28,817 bases of DNA from an uncultured Hymenobacter sp. (GTDB taxonomy: Bacteria; Bacteroidota; Bacteroidia; Cytophagales; Hymenobacteraceae), in contig CALMOO010000069.1 of the NCBI GenBank assembly GCA_937871705.1, positions 1-28,817 on the forward strand, read 5' to 3'. Both the position numbers and the translations under genes were made by a program. Below are positions 15,139 through 23,125 of this stretch, in pieces. Numbering within the stretch: position 1 is the first letter of the stretch; each line of letters opens with the position of its first letter. Under the pieces are notes generated by a model. The model ran no database searches. It was not told the origin of the DNA and saw only the letters and a list, made by a program, of their open reading frames with translations.

Positions 15139-16434
15139 TCAAGGCCAGTATAGCTTGACTTGTATCTCCGTCAGGTTTTCGGCGTGGCGAGTTAATAAGC
15201 TAAGCTGAACAGATGTTAGTGGTGTCAGATTAGTGCCGACTTGACACACAACCTGCCATTCGTCAGAGGTAACGTCGCGAGCTACTAGCTCAACGTAATT
15301 CACTTGTTGCTCCAAGTATTCTGTGAGGGCGAGGCGGTGCTCTTTTGGATTGGCAACCCATTCAGCACGCAGTTGCCTAGCCGCCACTACTGCCGGCGGG
15401 ATGTTGCCCTGCGCTAAGTTGTCTATGAAGCCCGGAATACTATTTTTAAGCTTCCATCCCAGCGATAGATAAGCAACGCATTTGCTGTGTTTCGTTGCGC
15501 GCTGAAACAGGTTGGCCATCATCTGCGCATTCTTGATGCGGTTCATAAATAAATCCACCGTGCGCAGCAAGAGAGCAATTGTATTAGGATAAGGGCGGCC
15601 GCCCAACGGGCTCAGACCTGCTCCGGCATCCGATACAATGATGGTGTTGCACTCGTAGCGGCTATTAGCCTGCGTGAGTTTTTGGATGCCCTGATTGTCG
15701 TAGACCCCGCCGTCGATGAGCTGTGGGTGGGCACGGGTAGCATCAGCTGGTTCCCGAAAGTATTCTGGGCTAATAGTAATGGGGGTGAAGGCAAACGGAA
15801 CGCAGGAGGAGGCTGCTACTGCGCGCGCCACTGGGAAATTAGCCGCGTTGAAGTGTACCGGGGGCTGGTAGTAGGAGTACGTTGAGTCAGCCATCCACTC
15901 CCGCGAAAAAGTAAACGGCCGCCCTGTTTGCAGATTCGAGGTGCCAATTGCCAGAATGGGGGTCGGGCGTAAATTTTGCAGTGTCTGCCCCTGATAGAAA
16001 AACGCATCGTAGGCCCGCTCTATCTCCCGGCTAACCGGGAGTATGCGAAACTGATAGCGGAGCACAATAAGTAGCAGCCCAAGTAGCGGTAACAATGACA
16101 ACGGAGCCCAGCGGGTAAAGAGTAAGACCCCACCCGGTACTATGAAGGCTAGTATCACCAACAAAAACCGCATAAACGACCAAGACTTCAGCGCATGGCT
16201 GATTACATTGCAGCGAAGCAACGCCTCCGACATTTTAGTGTGAAATTCTTCAAAAGTTCCTTGATGCAGGCAGTATGCCGCCCCAGTAATAGAGCCGCCG
16301 GAGATGGTGGAAATGACGTCAATAATATCCAGCTTCCTCATTTCATGCAGCTTCTTGAGCGTGCCTAAATGAAAAGCGGCGGCCCGATAGCCACCACCAG
16401 ACAAGGCTAAGCCAAAGCGACGGGTGAATGACAT
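15139..16434 (-). CDS. Membrane-anchored patatin-like phospholipase
   Basis: A 431-residue patatin-family lipid acyl hydrolase. The oxyanion glycine motif is ALSGGGYRAAAFHLG (10-24), the nucleophile is Ser48 in ISGGSITGA, and the catalytic Asp241 sits in IDGGVYDNQG, so the Ser-Asp dyad is complete. Two adjacent hydrophobic segments at about 88-105 and 109-126 (FLLVILAFIVPGGVLLF, LSLLPLLGLLLIVL) predict anchoring in the membrane; most bacterial patatins lack them. The usual GxSxG appears as GGSITG, as in cPLA2-like proteins. The gene is 98 bp downstream of a PLD-like gene on the same strand. Patatins act as membrane-degrading effectors in several phage-defence systems (for example CapV in CBASS), but no nucleotide cyclase is present here, so an effector role is only inferred. 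Confidence 0.88.
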   Translation of the reverse strand: MSFTRRFGLALSGGGYRAAAFHLGTLKKLHEMRKLDIIDVISTISGGSITGAAYCLHQGTFEEFHTKMSEALLRCNVISHALKSWSFMRFLLVILAFIVPGGVLLFTRWAPLSLLPLLGLLLIVLRYQFRILPVSREIERAYDAFFYQGQTLQNLRPTPILAIGTSNLQTGRPFTFSREWMADSTYSYYQPPVHFNAANFPVARAVAASSCVPFAFTPITISPEYFREPADATRAHPQLIDGGVYDNQGIQKLTQANSRYECNTIIVSDAGAGLSPLGGRPYPNTIALLLRTVDLFMNRIKNAQMMANLFQRATKHSKCVAYLSLGWKLKNSIPGFIDNLAQGNIPPAVVAARQLRAEWVANPKEHRLALTEYLEQQVNYVELVARDVTSDEWQVVCQVGTNLTPLTSVQLSLLTRHAENLTEIQVKLYWP

Positions 16435-16532
16435 ACGCGCACGATTGATGAGGTTTTGGCAATCAAATTACTTGGTCCTTGTAGAAAGCGTAGCCTGAAT
16501 CCTGAACGCTATTGCCCTTTAAATTCAGGCTA

Positions 16533-17387
16533 CTAATAGTCATCTTTAAACGCTCGTACCGCCGTCAGAAAATCAGCAATGACAGTGCAAAGGTGCTTTT
16601 TCTCGGCCGGAGTCAGCTTGTTGAACTTCGAGGTTGAAAGCGGTTGGGCAAGAGTTGCCTGAATCACGTCGTAGTACCCGTGGTTACCGCGCTGCAATTC
16701 GTAGCGCAACGCAGGAGCGGTAAAGTGCTTCGTGCGCTTGGCGTTGTATCGGTCAGCTTCGCGGCCTGATACGACGCCTTCCAAAATAAGCTGATGCTTG
16801 GGGCCGTCAATATCAACGGTGAAGGAATTGCTCAATGCCTGGATAGATATGCTCTTGCCAGAACTGTTCGTCAACCTACAGGAATCATCCACAAATTCTT
16901 CCAAGTAGTCGGATAGGGTTTGGTCGAACTCTTGCTCGTTGAGGTACTTATCTTCCTTCCTTACTTTCTTGCCTAACCCTTGAGGCACCAGGTACTGCTT
17001 CACAAAATGGCGCAGCACTTCCAATTCCTCGGCTGTTTCAAGCTGAGAGCCTATCTCAATCGAGTTGCTGTTGGAAGAGCCCAGCAGATTGAGCGACGTG
17101 ATGATGCCATTGGTTTCGTTAAAATAAAACTTGGCGTGCAGCCAAGGCACGAGCTGTGGAGTAATGCCTAGCGCCTCGACCTGCTCCTTGCTGGTTGGTT
17201 TGCCGGGGTCGTGCCGGGTATAGAACGTGATGCGTACTCCCCGGTCGCGGGCGGCCGTGAGGGCAGTGGCCAGTTGTTTCCAGTGCGTTAAGTCAACATA
17301 AGGCGACACTAGAACGAGCTCTTGCCGAGCCTCGTGAATAATGTCGAATAAAGCACCACTAATCTTATGTGGGAGTAGAATCTTCAC
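16533..17387 (-). CDS. Phospholipase D-like (single HKD) protein
   Basis: A PLD-superfamily protein carrying one HKD motif, so an active enzyme would have to be a dimer. From the GTG at 17387 (KILLPHKISGALFDII) it has 284 residues; in-frame codons continue to a TTG at 17462, but they encode a low-complexity Phe/Ser-rich stretch and overlap promoter-like DNA. The first strand-helix unit is ELVLVSPYVDLTHWKQLATA, the active-site segment WLHAKFYFNETNGIITSLNL gives His84, Lys86 and Asn100, followed by SSNSNSIEIGS. The C-terminal half (about 140-284) is a domain I do not recognise. Single-HKD proteins of this layout occur as nucleases in restriction and defence loci and also as lipid enzymes. It lies directly upstream of the patatin gene and likely shares its transcript. 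Confidence 0.8.
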   Translation of the reverse strand: MKILLPHKISGALFDIIHEARQELVLVSPYVDLTHWKQLATALTAARDRGVRITFYTRHDPGKPTSKEQVEALGITPQLVPWLHAKFYFNETNGIITSLNLLGSSNSNSIEIGSQLETAEELEVLRHFVKQYLVPQGLGKKVRKEDKYLNEQEFDQTLSDYLEEFVDDSCRLTNSSGKSISIQALSNSFTVDIDGPKHQLILEGVVSGREADRYNAKRTKHFTAPALRYELQRGNHGYYDVIQATLAQPLSTSKFNKLTPAEKKHLCTVIADFLTAVRAFKDDY

Positions 17388-17441
17388 AAGTATTCGGCTG
17401 TAGCGATAGGAGTTTGAAAACGAGAAAGAGAAGCTGAAAAG

Positions 17442-17467
17442 CAAAACTACATTGGCTAGCAAAATTA
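17442..17467 (-). promoter_or_regulatory. Two TAnnTTTG (Bacteroidota -7) matches before the PLD gene
   Basis: On the minus strand, TAATTTTG (17460-17467) and TAGTTTTG (17442-17449) both match the Bacteroidota -7 consensus TAnnTTTG exactly, 55-80 bases before the GTG start at 17387. A well-spaced -33 TTG was not pinned down. The location supports the shorter PLD protein. Confidence 0.35.
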
Positions 17468-17474
17468 GCTAAGT

Positions 17475-18026
17475 TTGGAATCGGTGCTAGTTTTAGTGGC
17501 TAGATTGCCGGCCTTACTCCGAATTTTTGTGACCTACCCCGACTTCCTCGCCCGCTGGCAAGCTTCCGGCGGGGCCGAGCACGCCAACTACGGCCTCTTC
17601 CTGCAAGACCTCTGCGACCTGCTGGGCGTGCCCCGGCCCGAACCCACCACCGACGACCCCGCCTAGGATGCCTATGTGTTCGAGCGCGGCGTGACGTTCG
17701 ACGACGGCGCGGGCAAGCGCAGCACCGGCCGCATCGACCTCTACAAGCGCGGCTGCTTCGTGCTCGAAACCAAGCAGGGCACTGATACGCCAGACCAGCA
17801 GGCACTAGCCGCCAAAGCCGAGTTGGGCCAGGCCGCTGGCAAGCGCCGCAAGGGCCACGCCGTGCGCGGCACCGCCAAGTGGGGCCAAATGGTAGAAGCT
17901 GCCCGCGAGCAGGCCCTGCGCTACGTGCGCGCCCTGCCGGCCAGCGAGCCGCGTCCGCCTTTCGTGGCAGTGGTAGATATAGGCTACTCCATTGTAGTAA
18001 ACTGCTTTCAGGCTAAGTCGTGGTAA
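17475..18026 (+). pseudogene. Remnant of an MmeI/YeeA-type DNA methyltransferase-restriction protein
   Basis: Only the N-terminal ~180 residues remain. FLARWQASGGAEHANYGLFL and LCDLLGVPRPEP form the usual opening helix pair; after a TAG at 17664-17666 the same frame continues with DAYVFERGVTFDDG, then STGRIDLYKRGCFVLETKQG. The latter is the PD-(D/E)xK nuclease core (D...ExK) of MmeI/YeeA-like class-I methyltransferase fusions. Next comes RGTAKWGQMVEAAREQALRY and PPFVAVVDIGYSI, after which similarity ends and the frame stops at 18024-18026. The methyltransferase and specificity domains are absent. Nonsense mutation plus truncation makes it non-functional. It marks an older restriction-modification system at this site, GC-rich compared with its neighbours. 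Confidence 0.75.
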
Positions 18027-18200
18027 TAACCAGCTTATTTTCCACCCGCTCCGCTATTTCTTGCACTAGCTGATCGATGCGGTCCGCTCATCCGGTGCCT
18101 CGAAAAAACCAGAATACCTCGTGGCGCATGCAACGAAGCTTGTTTTGGTTATATCAATGCGCTGCCGGTCAGCGTCAGCCAGCAAGTTGCGCCAATAGCG
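18007..18200 (-). pseudogene. Possible decayed coding fragment downstream of the WYL gene
   Basis: On the minus strand, one frame reads WLRYWRNLLADADRQRIDIT and then FFEAPDE; after a one-base shift another frame reads DRIDQLVQEIAERVENKLVI and stops at 18024-18026. Both pieces have normal protein composition and abut the WYL stop codon, so this may be the frameshifted end of a lost gene co-transcribed with it. Family not recognised; chance open frame is possible. Confidence 0.3.
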
Positions 18201-18227
18201 TAGCCATGTGTCAGAATATCAACCTAT

Positions 18228-19235
18228 TTATTTGTAGCGGGAAACAGCCTTTTTAAGCTTCTCGTGCATAGAGTCGCGCAAGGACTTAGGCGCTAGAACT
18301 TGTAAATCAGGCCCGAAACTAAACAGGCGCGTCTTGAATTCTTGATTGATAATTAAGCGTAGCTCGATTACCAGGCCATCAGCAGTATCACTTATGGTTA
18401 CCTGGCTTGGGTGCAGCGCTTTGGTAAGCACGTAGAGAGCTCGCCCAGCCGCAATGTGCAAGCGAATAGTCTCGACGTGCGGATTTTTCTCCGGCATCGT
18501 TACCCCGATGATGGAATCGAAATAGGTGCTAAAATCGACATCAGTCGGACGAAATTTCAAAAGGCTGTCATCCAGTCCTTTGATGCGGTCAAGCGCGTAG
18601 TTCTGAAGATGAGCGCCTTTCGCTTCATTGCGGGCTATCAGATACCAGCGCCCGTTGTACGTCTTGAGCAGATAGGGGTGGACTTCCACCGGGCTGGCCT
18701 GTGCTGCACGGTAAGATTGATACTGCATCACCTGCGGCGTCTGCTCCCGAATAGCTTTATACAGAGGTTTCAAGTGCTCAGTGCCAGTATAATCCGGCGC
18801 TGCTTCTAATTGAAGAATTGGGTTGGTTACGGTTCCATCACTGGGCAGATGCTGTTCCAGACGCTGAACCAACTCATCCAGGTCATCCGCCAGGCCTAGG
18901 CCACGCAAAGCTTTCAACGTATGAAGGCTTTGGTGAAGAATCATCAAGTCTGCACTGGTAAGCGGGGTTTTGCGAATAGAGTAGTCCGGCTCCGTGTAAT
19001 GGTAGCCTTTCTTGCGCGTGTACTCAATAGGGGCAGCATGATGCATTGGCAGCTTCATGTCGTGCAAATCTCCCTTGAGCGTGCGCTCGCACACACCTTT
19101 CCCTTTGGTCGTCGTTTCGCGGTACTCATCATCTACTGCCTTCAGCAGGTCTTTGATGGTCCAGATGAGGTTGCGCCGTTGTAGGCACTTATCAATAATG
19201 AGGTAGCGCTTGTAAGCGTTTTTACTGACCGGCAT
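18228..19235 (-). CDS. WYL-domain transcriptional regulator
   Basis: A 335-residue regulator with the order helix-turn-helix then WYL ligand-binding domain. I take the ATG at 19235, since MPVSKNAYKRYLIIDKCLQR is the usual beginning in Bacteroidota; an ATG at 19271 would add 12 residues. The N-terminal winged helix covers roughly residues 1-85. The WYL motif is exact at 197-199 (YLLKTYNGRWYLIAR), and residues 240-335 form the C-terminal extension seen in this family. WYL proteins commonly repress or sense ligands for defence islands (CapW, BrxR). This gene is divergent from the MBL/E2-E1-JAB operon with about 460 bp between the starts, so control of that operon is a good inference. Confidence 0.9.
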   Translation of the reverse strand: MPVSKNAYKRYLIIDKCLQRRNLIWTIKDLLKAVDDEYRETTTKGKGVCERTLKGDLHDMKLPMHHAAPIEYTRKKGYHYTEPDYSIRKTPLTSADLMILHQSLHTLKALRGLGLADDLDELVQRLEQHLPSDGTVTNPILQLEAAPDYTGTEHLKPLYKAIREQTPQVMQYQSYRAAQASPVEVHPYLLKTYNGRWYLIARNEAKGAHLQNYALDRIKGLDDSLLKFRPTDVDFSTYFDSIIGVTMPEKNPHVETIRLHIAAGRALYVLTKALHPSQVTISDTADGLVIELRLIINQEFKTRLFSFGPDLQVLAPKSLRDSMHEKLKKAVSRYK

Positions 19236-19698
19236 CGAAATCCAAGGGTTTAGCTTGTTCACAGCCCACATCGGCCGGTGAGAAACTTCACGCTGCGAAG
19301 AACGGCCTTTTCAAATTAGTTGACGTGAGTAGGTGGCAGCGTAGCCGCAAGCTACTGACTCTTTAGTGTGCAATCAGCTTGCGCACTCCACTACCGAAGG
19401 AGGCTAAAAGGCTGTTTATGGGTTTTTGTTAGCGAAATTTTATTGCTGATAAACAGTGAGTTGTTACTTAAAATTGACATCCTGGCAAAAAAGTATTGAG
19501 TCGATTTTTACTGTGCAATAAGATTGCATAGTTCACTACTTGCTTTGCCTTGGCAATGGAAAAAGCCTCTTCCTTTTGGCCGTAGCCGGACATCGGCTGG
19601 AGGGGGAGGCCTAACTTTTTACCAACCATTGCTTGGCTGAAACTGGAAGGCAGCGGAGTCGCTGGCGAATAGTTTCAATAACTTAACTGCTCAAAAGC
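19236..19698. other. Divergent intergenic region between WYL and MBL genes
   Basis: About 460 bp, A/T-richer than the flanking genes, without a convincing open frame. It should hold both divergent promoters and the operator of the WYL regulator. A short inverted repeat (GTAGC with GCTAC around 19343-19357) and the larger hairpin at 19560-19620 are visible. No clear TAnnTTTG promoter was found. Confidence 0.5.
19560..19620 (+). ncRNA. Candidate structured leader/attenuator-like hairpin before the MBL operon
   Basis: As plus-strand RNA, GCCTCTTCCT (from 19565) pairs with AGGGGGAGGC (to 19610), using two G-U pairs; above it, AGCCG (19584-19588) pairs with CGGCT (19594-19598). An A run before and a U5 run after (19616-19620) extend the base. 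The G-U pairs mean the opposite strand would fold less well, so the plus strand is the likely transcript. It ends 78 bases before the MBL start codon and has the shape of an intrinsic terminator or attenuator. Not a recognised RNA family. Confidence 0.35.
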
Positions 19699-20829
19699 AT
19701 GCACCAAATCACCATTTTTAACTTAGGAAATGCCGACACATCGCGGATTGACCTCGCGAACGGCAAAAAGCTGCTGATTGACTACGCCAACATGCGGTGC
19801 GCTACCGACCCGAAGGATAAGCGCATCGACCTACCGGTGCAATTGCGAGCCGACTTGAAAACCGCGAAGCGTGATTACTACGACGTGGTCGCATTTACGC
19901 ACCTTGATAATGACCATACGTGTGGCGCTTCGGAGTTCTTTGAGTTGCTACACGCGGCCAAATACCAAGGCGGCGACCGGGTGAAAATCAAAGAATTGTG
20001 GGTGCCAGCGGCGGTTCTAGTCGAGGATGGTTGCGAGGATGAAACCCGCATTCTGCGCCAAGAGGCCCGTTACCGGCTGAAAAAGGGCGAGGGTATTCGC
20101 GTATTCTCCGGCCCCGGCCAACTCACCGATTGGCTGGCCACCCAAGGCCTTACGCTCGCCGACCGGCAGCACCTCATTACGGATGCCGGCACCCTAATTC
20201 CTGGGTTCAATCTAGCTGCCGATGGCGTGGAATTCTTCGTGCATTCTCCTTTTGCCAGTCGCACGGCAGGCGGCGGCCTAGCTGCGATGGACCGCAATAG
20301 CGACGCGCTGACCTTCCAGGCGACCTTTATGGAAGGTACTCGGAAAACCCGGATGCACTTCTTTTCGGACATCGACTGGCCGGTAATCAAGTCTATCGTG
20401 GAGGTGACCGAGTACTACGGCCGCACGGAACGGCTGGAATGGGACATCTTCAAAATTGCTCACCATTGCAGCTACCTGTCGCTCAGCAGCGAGAAGGGTA
20501 GTGAAATAACGGTGCCCGACGCCGAAGTGAAAAAGCTGTTCGAGACATACGGGCAGAACCGGGGCCGCCTCATTTCGACCAGCAAGCCCATTCCCAGCAA
20601 CGACGATGACAAGCAGCCCCCACACCGCCAGGCCGCAGCCTACTACAAGGCTCAGGCTGAGCGGCTCCGAGGGGAGTTTCTGGTCACGATGGAGCACACG
20701 AGCATCCTGTACCCCGAGCCCATCGTCATCAAGATTGACCAGCTTGGGGCCAGCATCGGTAAGCTAGCTGCGGCCGCCAGCGTAGCGAGCGGTAGCATTC
20801 CTGCGCCTCGGGCTGGCCGGAGCAACTAA
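19699..20829 (+). CDS. ComEC/Rec2-type metallo-beta-lactamase-fold protein
   Basis: A 376-residue soluble metallo-beta-lactamase-fold protein. The first strands (ITIFNLGNADTSRIDLANGK, LLIDYA) and the metal motif THLDNDH (67-73), an HxDxDH form, are like the hydrolase domain of ComEC/Rec2 rather than HxHxDH enzymes. Later sites fit too: DRNSDALTF (198-206), HFFSDID with Asp223, and IAHHCSYLSLS with His254-His255. No signal peptide or membrane segment is seen. ComEC-type domains act as nucleases or phosphodiesterases. The C-terminal ~40 residues are Ala/Ser-rich. Eleven bases separate it from the E2-E1-JAB gene, so the two are one operon; functional linkage between an MBL protein and a ubiquitin-like machinery is inferred from this. 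Confidence 0.88.
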   Translation: MHQITIFNLGNADTSRIDLANGKKLLIDYANMRCATDPKDKRIDLPVQLRADLKTAKRDYYDVVAFTHLDNDHTCGASEFFELLHAAKYQGGDRVKIKELWVPAAVLVEDGCEDETRILRQEARYRLKKGEGIRVFSGPGQLTDWLATQGLTLADRQHLITDAGTLIPGFNLAADGVEFFVHSPFASRTAGGGLAAMDRNSDALTFQATFMEGTRKTRMHFFSDIDWPVIKSIVEVTEYYGRTERLEWDIFKIAHHCSYLSLSSEKGSEITVPDAEVKKLFETYGQNRGRLISTSKPIPSNDDDKQPPHRQAAAYYKAQAERLRGEFLVTMEHTSILYPEPIVIKIDQLGASIGKLAAAASVASGSIPAPRAGRSN

Positions 20830-20840
20830 CAGCTGAAACG

Positions 20841-23105
20841 ATGGAATTGCTTGAAATGGGATACTATCCACTGTCGGGAGAGCCAGTTGAAGCTGGCTCT
20901 CTGGCAGTACCAAAAGCCGTTGAATTAGTGCAAGCCCTGCAAAGTCAGGGCTTGCAATATATCCGGCTGGTCAATTGTCTACGCGTTGAAGAGTACGAGT
21001 TCATTGTAGTGGATGTCGAGCCGGAAGTGCCTCAGTATCCGGTGCACGAGGTGCAAAATGTCGAACGCATCGCCATTGGCTTCAATCCGGCCGATATAGA
21101 GCATCAGCTGGTATGGGCGCTGCGTGAGGATTTTCCACTGGTACCCCACCTGCACTTTGGCCGTGAAGGGATGCCGCGTAGCTTGTGTCTGTACCAGATT
21201 GCTTACGCAGATCTAAAGCCAACCTGGACGGCCGCTGCGCTACTACAGCAGCTACAGCGCTGGTTGACTCAAACGGCTCGCGGAGAGCTGCATGCCGCCG
21301 ACCAGGCGCTGGAGCAAGCCTTTTACGCTCCCCCGGAGCGGCTGGTATTGCCAACCATTGTTTTTGCGCCTGATGCCGCCATCACGCAAGAGCCTCTGCA
21401 CGTGCGTTTCGTCAGCACAGTGCTTGGCAAAACGACCTTGGTTGCTTCGTATGCATCTGCAGCGTCAGTACCTGAGGACCAGCAGGCAAAGTTCACCAGT
21501 TTTGTGTATACGGCTTCGCCGCAGGTGCACGGTTTAATTCGGGAACAGCCACGCACAATAGCTGAACTCCAAGCTTATTTGTCTGGTAGCGATGTAGATT
21601 TTACGAACGCGTTGCGCCGGTACTTGAGTGACTTAAAAGCGGCTCCAGGCTTTAATCGCAGCCTTCAATTGCTGATTATTGTTCGGCTCCCAAAGTTGCG
21701 CACGGCAACGGAGGCTATCGAGACAGTGGAAGTATGGGCCTTCGCTTCAGTAGGCACCCTGGCTGAGCTTGGCACCGACCTCGGCATTTGGACCATGCAC
21801 GAAAACCTCTTAGCTGACCTGTATCCTATCGACTTTGCGTGCACCGGGCAGCATAGTAAGCTCGAATTACTCAGCCCAGTTCGGGCGCTCACTCGCGACC
21901 TGGCCGCTGCTTACAATGGCCTGCTGCCCACTACAACCCGATTTGTGGCAGTAGGCGCGGGTAGCTTGGGGTCGCAGGTAGTCAATAACCTGGTGCGTGC
22001 CGGGCAAGGCAATTGGGTATGGCTCGATGAAGACCAGTACCTGCCCCACAATGCGGCACGGCACTACTTGCCAAGCAGTTTGGTAGGCTTGGGCAAGGCG
22101 CACGCTATGGTATCGCTGTTGAAGAATACCTACGAGAAAACGGACTTGCGGGCCATTGCTGCCAACGTATTACACTCAGCCTCCGCCCAGGTAATGACGG
22201 CATACAACGCGGCAGAGGTGATACTGGATATGTCAGCCTCAGTGGCAGTGGCTCGACACCTGGCGTTGGATATTGAAAGCCTAGCCCGCCGTTTATCGCT
22301 GTTCTTAAATCCATCAGGAACAGACTTGGTGCTGTTGGCAGAACCGCAAGACCGCTCGCTACGCCTCGACCAGCTGGAGATGGAGTATTACCGGGCTTTG
22401 CTACGCCAATCCCACTTACAGCAGCACCTGCTCACCGCCGGCCAGCCCATTCGGTATTCGCATGCCTGCCGTGATGTCTCCGTGCAGCTGCCACAGGACC
22501 AGGCCGCCCTACACGCGGCCATCGGAGCCCGAGCCGTCCGTACATCGGTAGCTGAACCGGGTGCCCGCATCAAAATCTGGCGGGCACAGCCTGATTTGAC
22601 CGTAGCGGCCGATGAAATCGAGATATCTCCTTATGCGGAAATAACGGTGGGTAGTTGGACTGTGGCCGTACCGCACCAAGTATTGCGAGAAATAAGTGAG
22701 CAGCGCCAGGCCCACCTACCCAATGAAACCGGTGGGATATTAGTCGGCGTTTTCGATACGCAGCATCGCCGGGTTTACATCGTAGACCATATTCTGTCGC
22801 CAGCAGATAGTCAGGAATCCCCCATCGCTTATATCCGTGGCGTGGAAGGGATACCAGAAGAACTTGCCCGTATCGGCGAATGCACAGGCCGGCAGGTAGT
22901 GTACGTAGGGGAGTGGCACTCACATCCGAACGGATACAGCACGCGGCTTAGTGAAGACGATAAGCGCTTGTTTGCCACCTTGCAACGCGAGAGCCAAGCT
23001 GGCGGATTACCGGCTGTAATGGCTATTGCTGGTGAGCATGGGACTACAAGTTGGTACGTAGCAGATATCGCCGCTGGTAGAGGAGAACATAAGCTGCCCA
23101 GCTGA
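20841..23105 (+). CDS. E2-E1-JAB fusion: ubiquitin-like conjugation and deconjugation enzyme
   Basis: One 754-residue polypeptide carries three ubiquitin-pathway activities. (1) An N-terminal UBC/E2-like domain, about 1-170, with probable catalytic Cys116 in PRSLCLYQ, the downstream helix LLQQLQRWLTQTARGELH and a DQALEQAFY segment. (2) An E1/ThiF adenylation domain, about 350-550: nucleotide loop VGAGSLGSQ (371-379), WLDED (394-398), Asn404 and Arg407 in PHNAARHYL, and Cys543 (HACRD) as possible thioester Cys. (3) A C-terminal JAB/JAMM isopeptidase, about 605-745: Glu629 in NETGG, His693 and His695 in WHSHP, Ser704 and Asp707 in LSEDD, all zinc ligands present. Residues ~170-350 match nothing I know. 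Type II CBASS splits the same activities into Cap2 (E2-E1) and Cap3 (JAB). No separate ubiquitin-like gene is visible nearby. Confidence 0.9.
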   Translation: MELLEMGYYPLSGEPVEAGSLAVPKAVELVQALQSQGLQYIRLVNCLRVEEYEFIVVDVEPEVPQYPVHEVQNVERIAIGFNPADIEHQLVWALREDFPLVPHLHFGREGMPRSLCLYQIAYADLKPTWTAAALLQQLQRWLTQTARGELHAADQALEQAFYAPPERLVLPTIVFAPDAAITQEPLHVRFVSTVLGKTTLVASYASAASVPEDQQAKFTSFVYTASPQVHGLIREQPRTIAELQAYLSGSDVDFTNALRRYLSDLKAAPGFNRSLQLLIIVRLPKLRTATEAIETVEVWAFASVGTLAELGTDLGIWTMHENLLADLYPIDFACTGQHSKLELLSPVRALTRDLAAAYNGLLPTTTRFVAVGAGSLGSQVVNNLVRAGQGNWVWLDEDQYLPHNAARHYLPSSLVGLGKAHAMVSLLKNTYEKTDLRAIAANVLHSASAQVMTAYNAAEVILDMSASVAVARHLALDIESLARRLSLFLNPSGTDLVLLAEPQDRSLRLDQLEMEYYRALLRQSHLQQHLLTAGQPIRYSHACRDVSVQLPQDQAALHAAIGARAVRTSVAEPGARIKIWRAQPDLTVAADEIEISPYAEITVGSWTVAVPHQVLREISEQRQAHLPNETGGILVGVFDTQHRRVYIVDHILSPADSQESPIAYIRGVEGIPEELARIGECTGRQVVYVGEWHSHPNGYSTRLSEDDKRLFATLQRESQAGGLPAVMAIAGEHGTTSWYVADIAAGRGEHKLPS

Positions 23106-23125
23106 CACCACTAGCCGTAGCGCCA

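Noticed and set aside
15139..17387. Reading the patatin/PLD pair as a CBASS locus
   Set aside because: No CD-NTase/cyclase gene lies nearby; the E2-E1-JAB fusion is 3.4 kb away on the other strand with a different partner.
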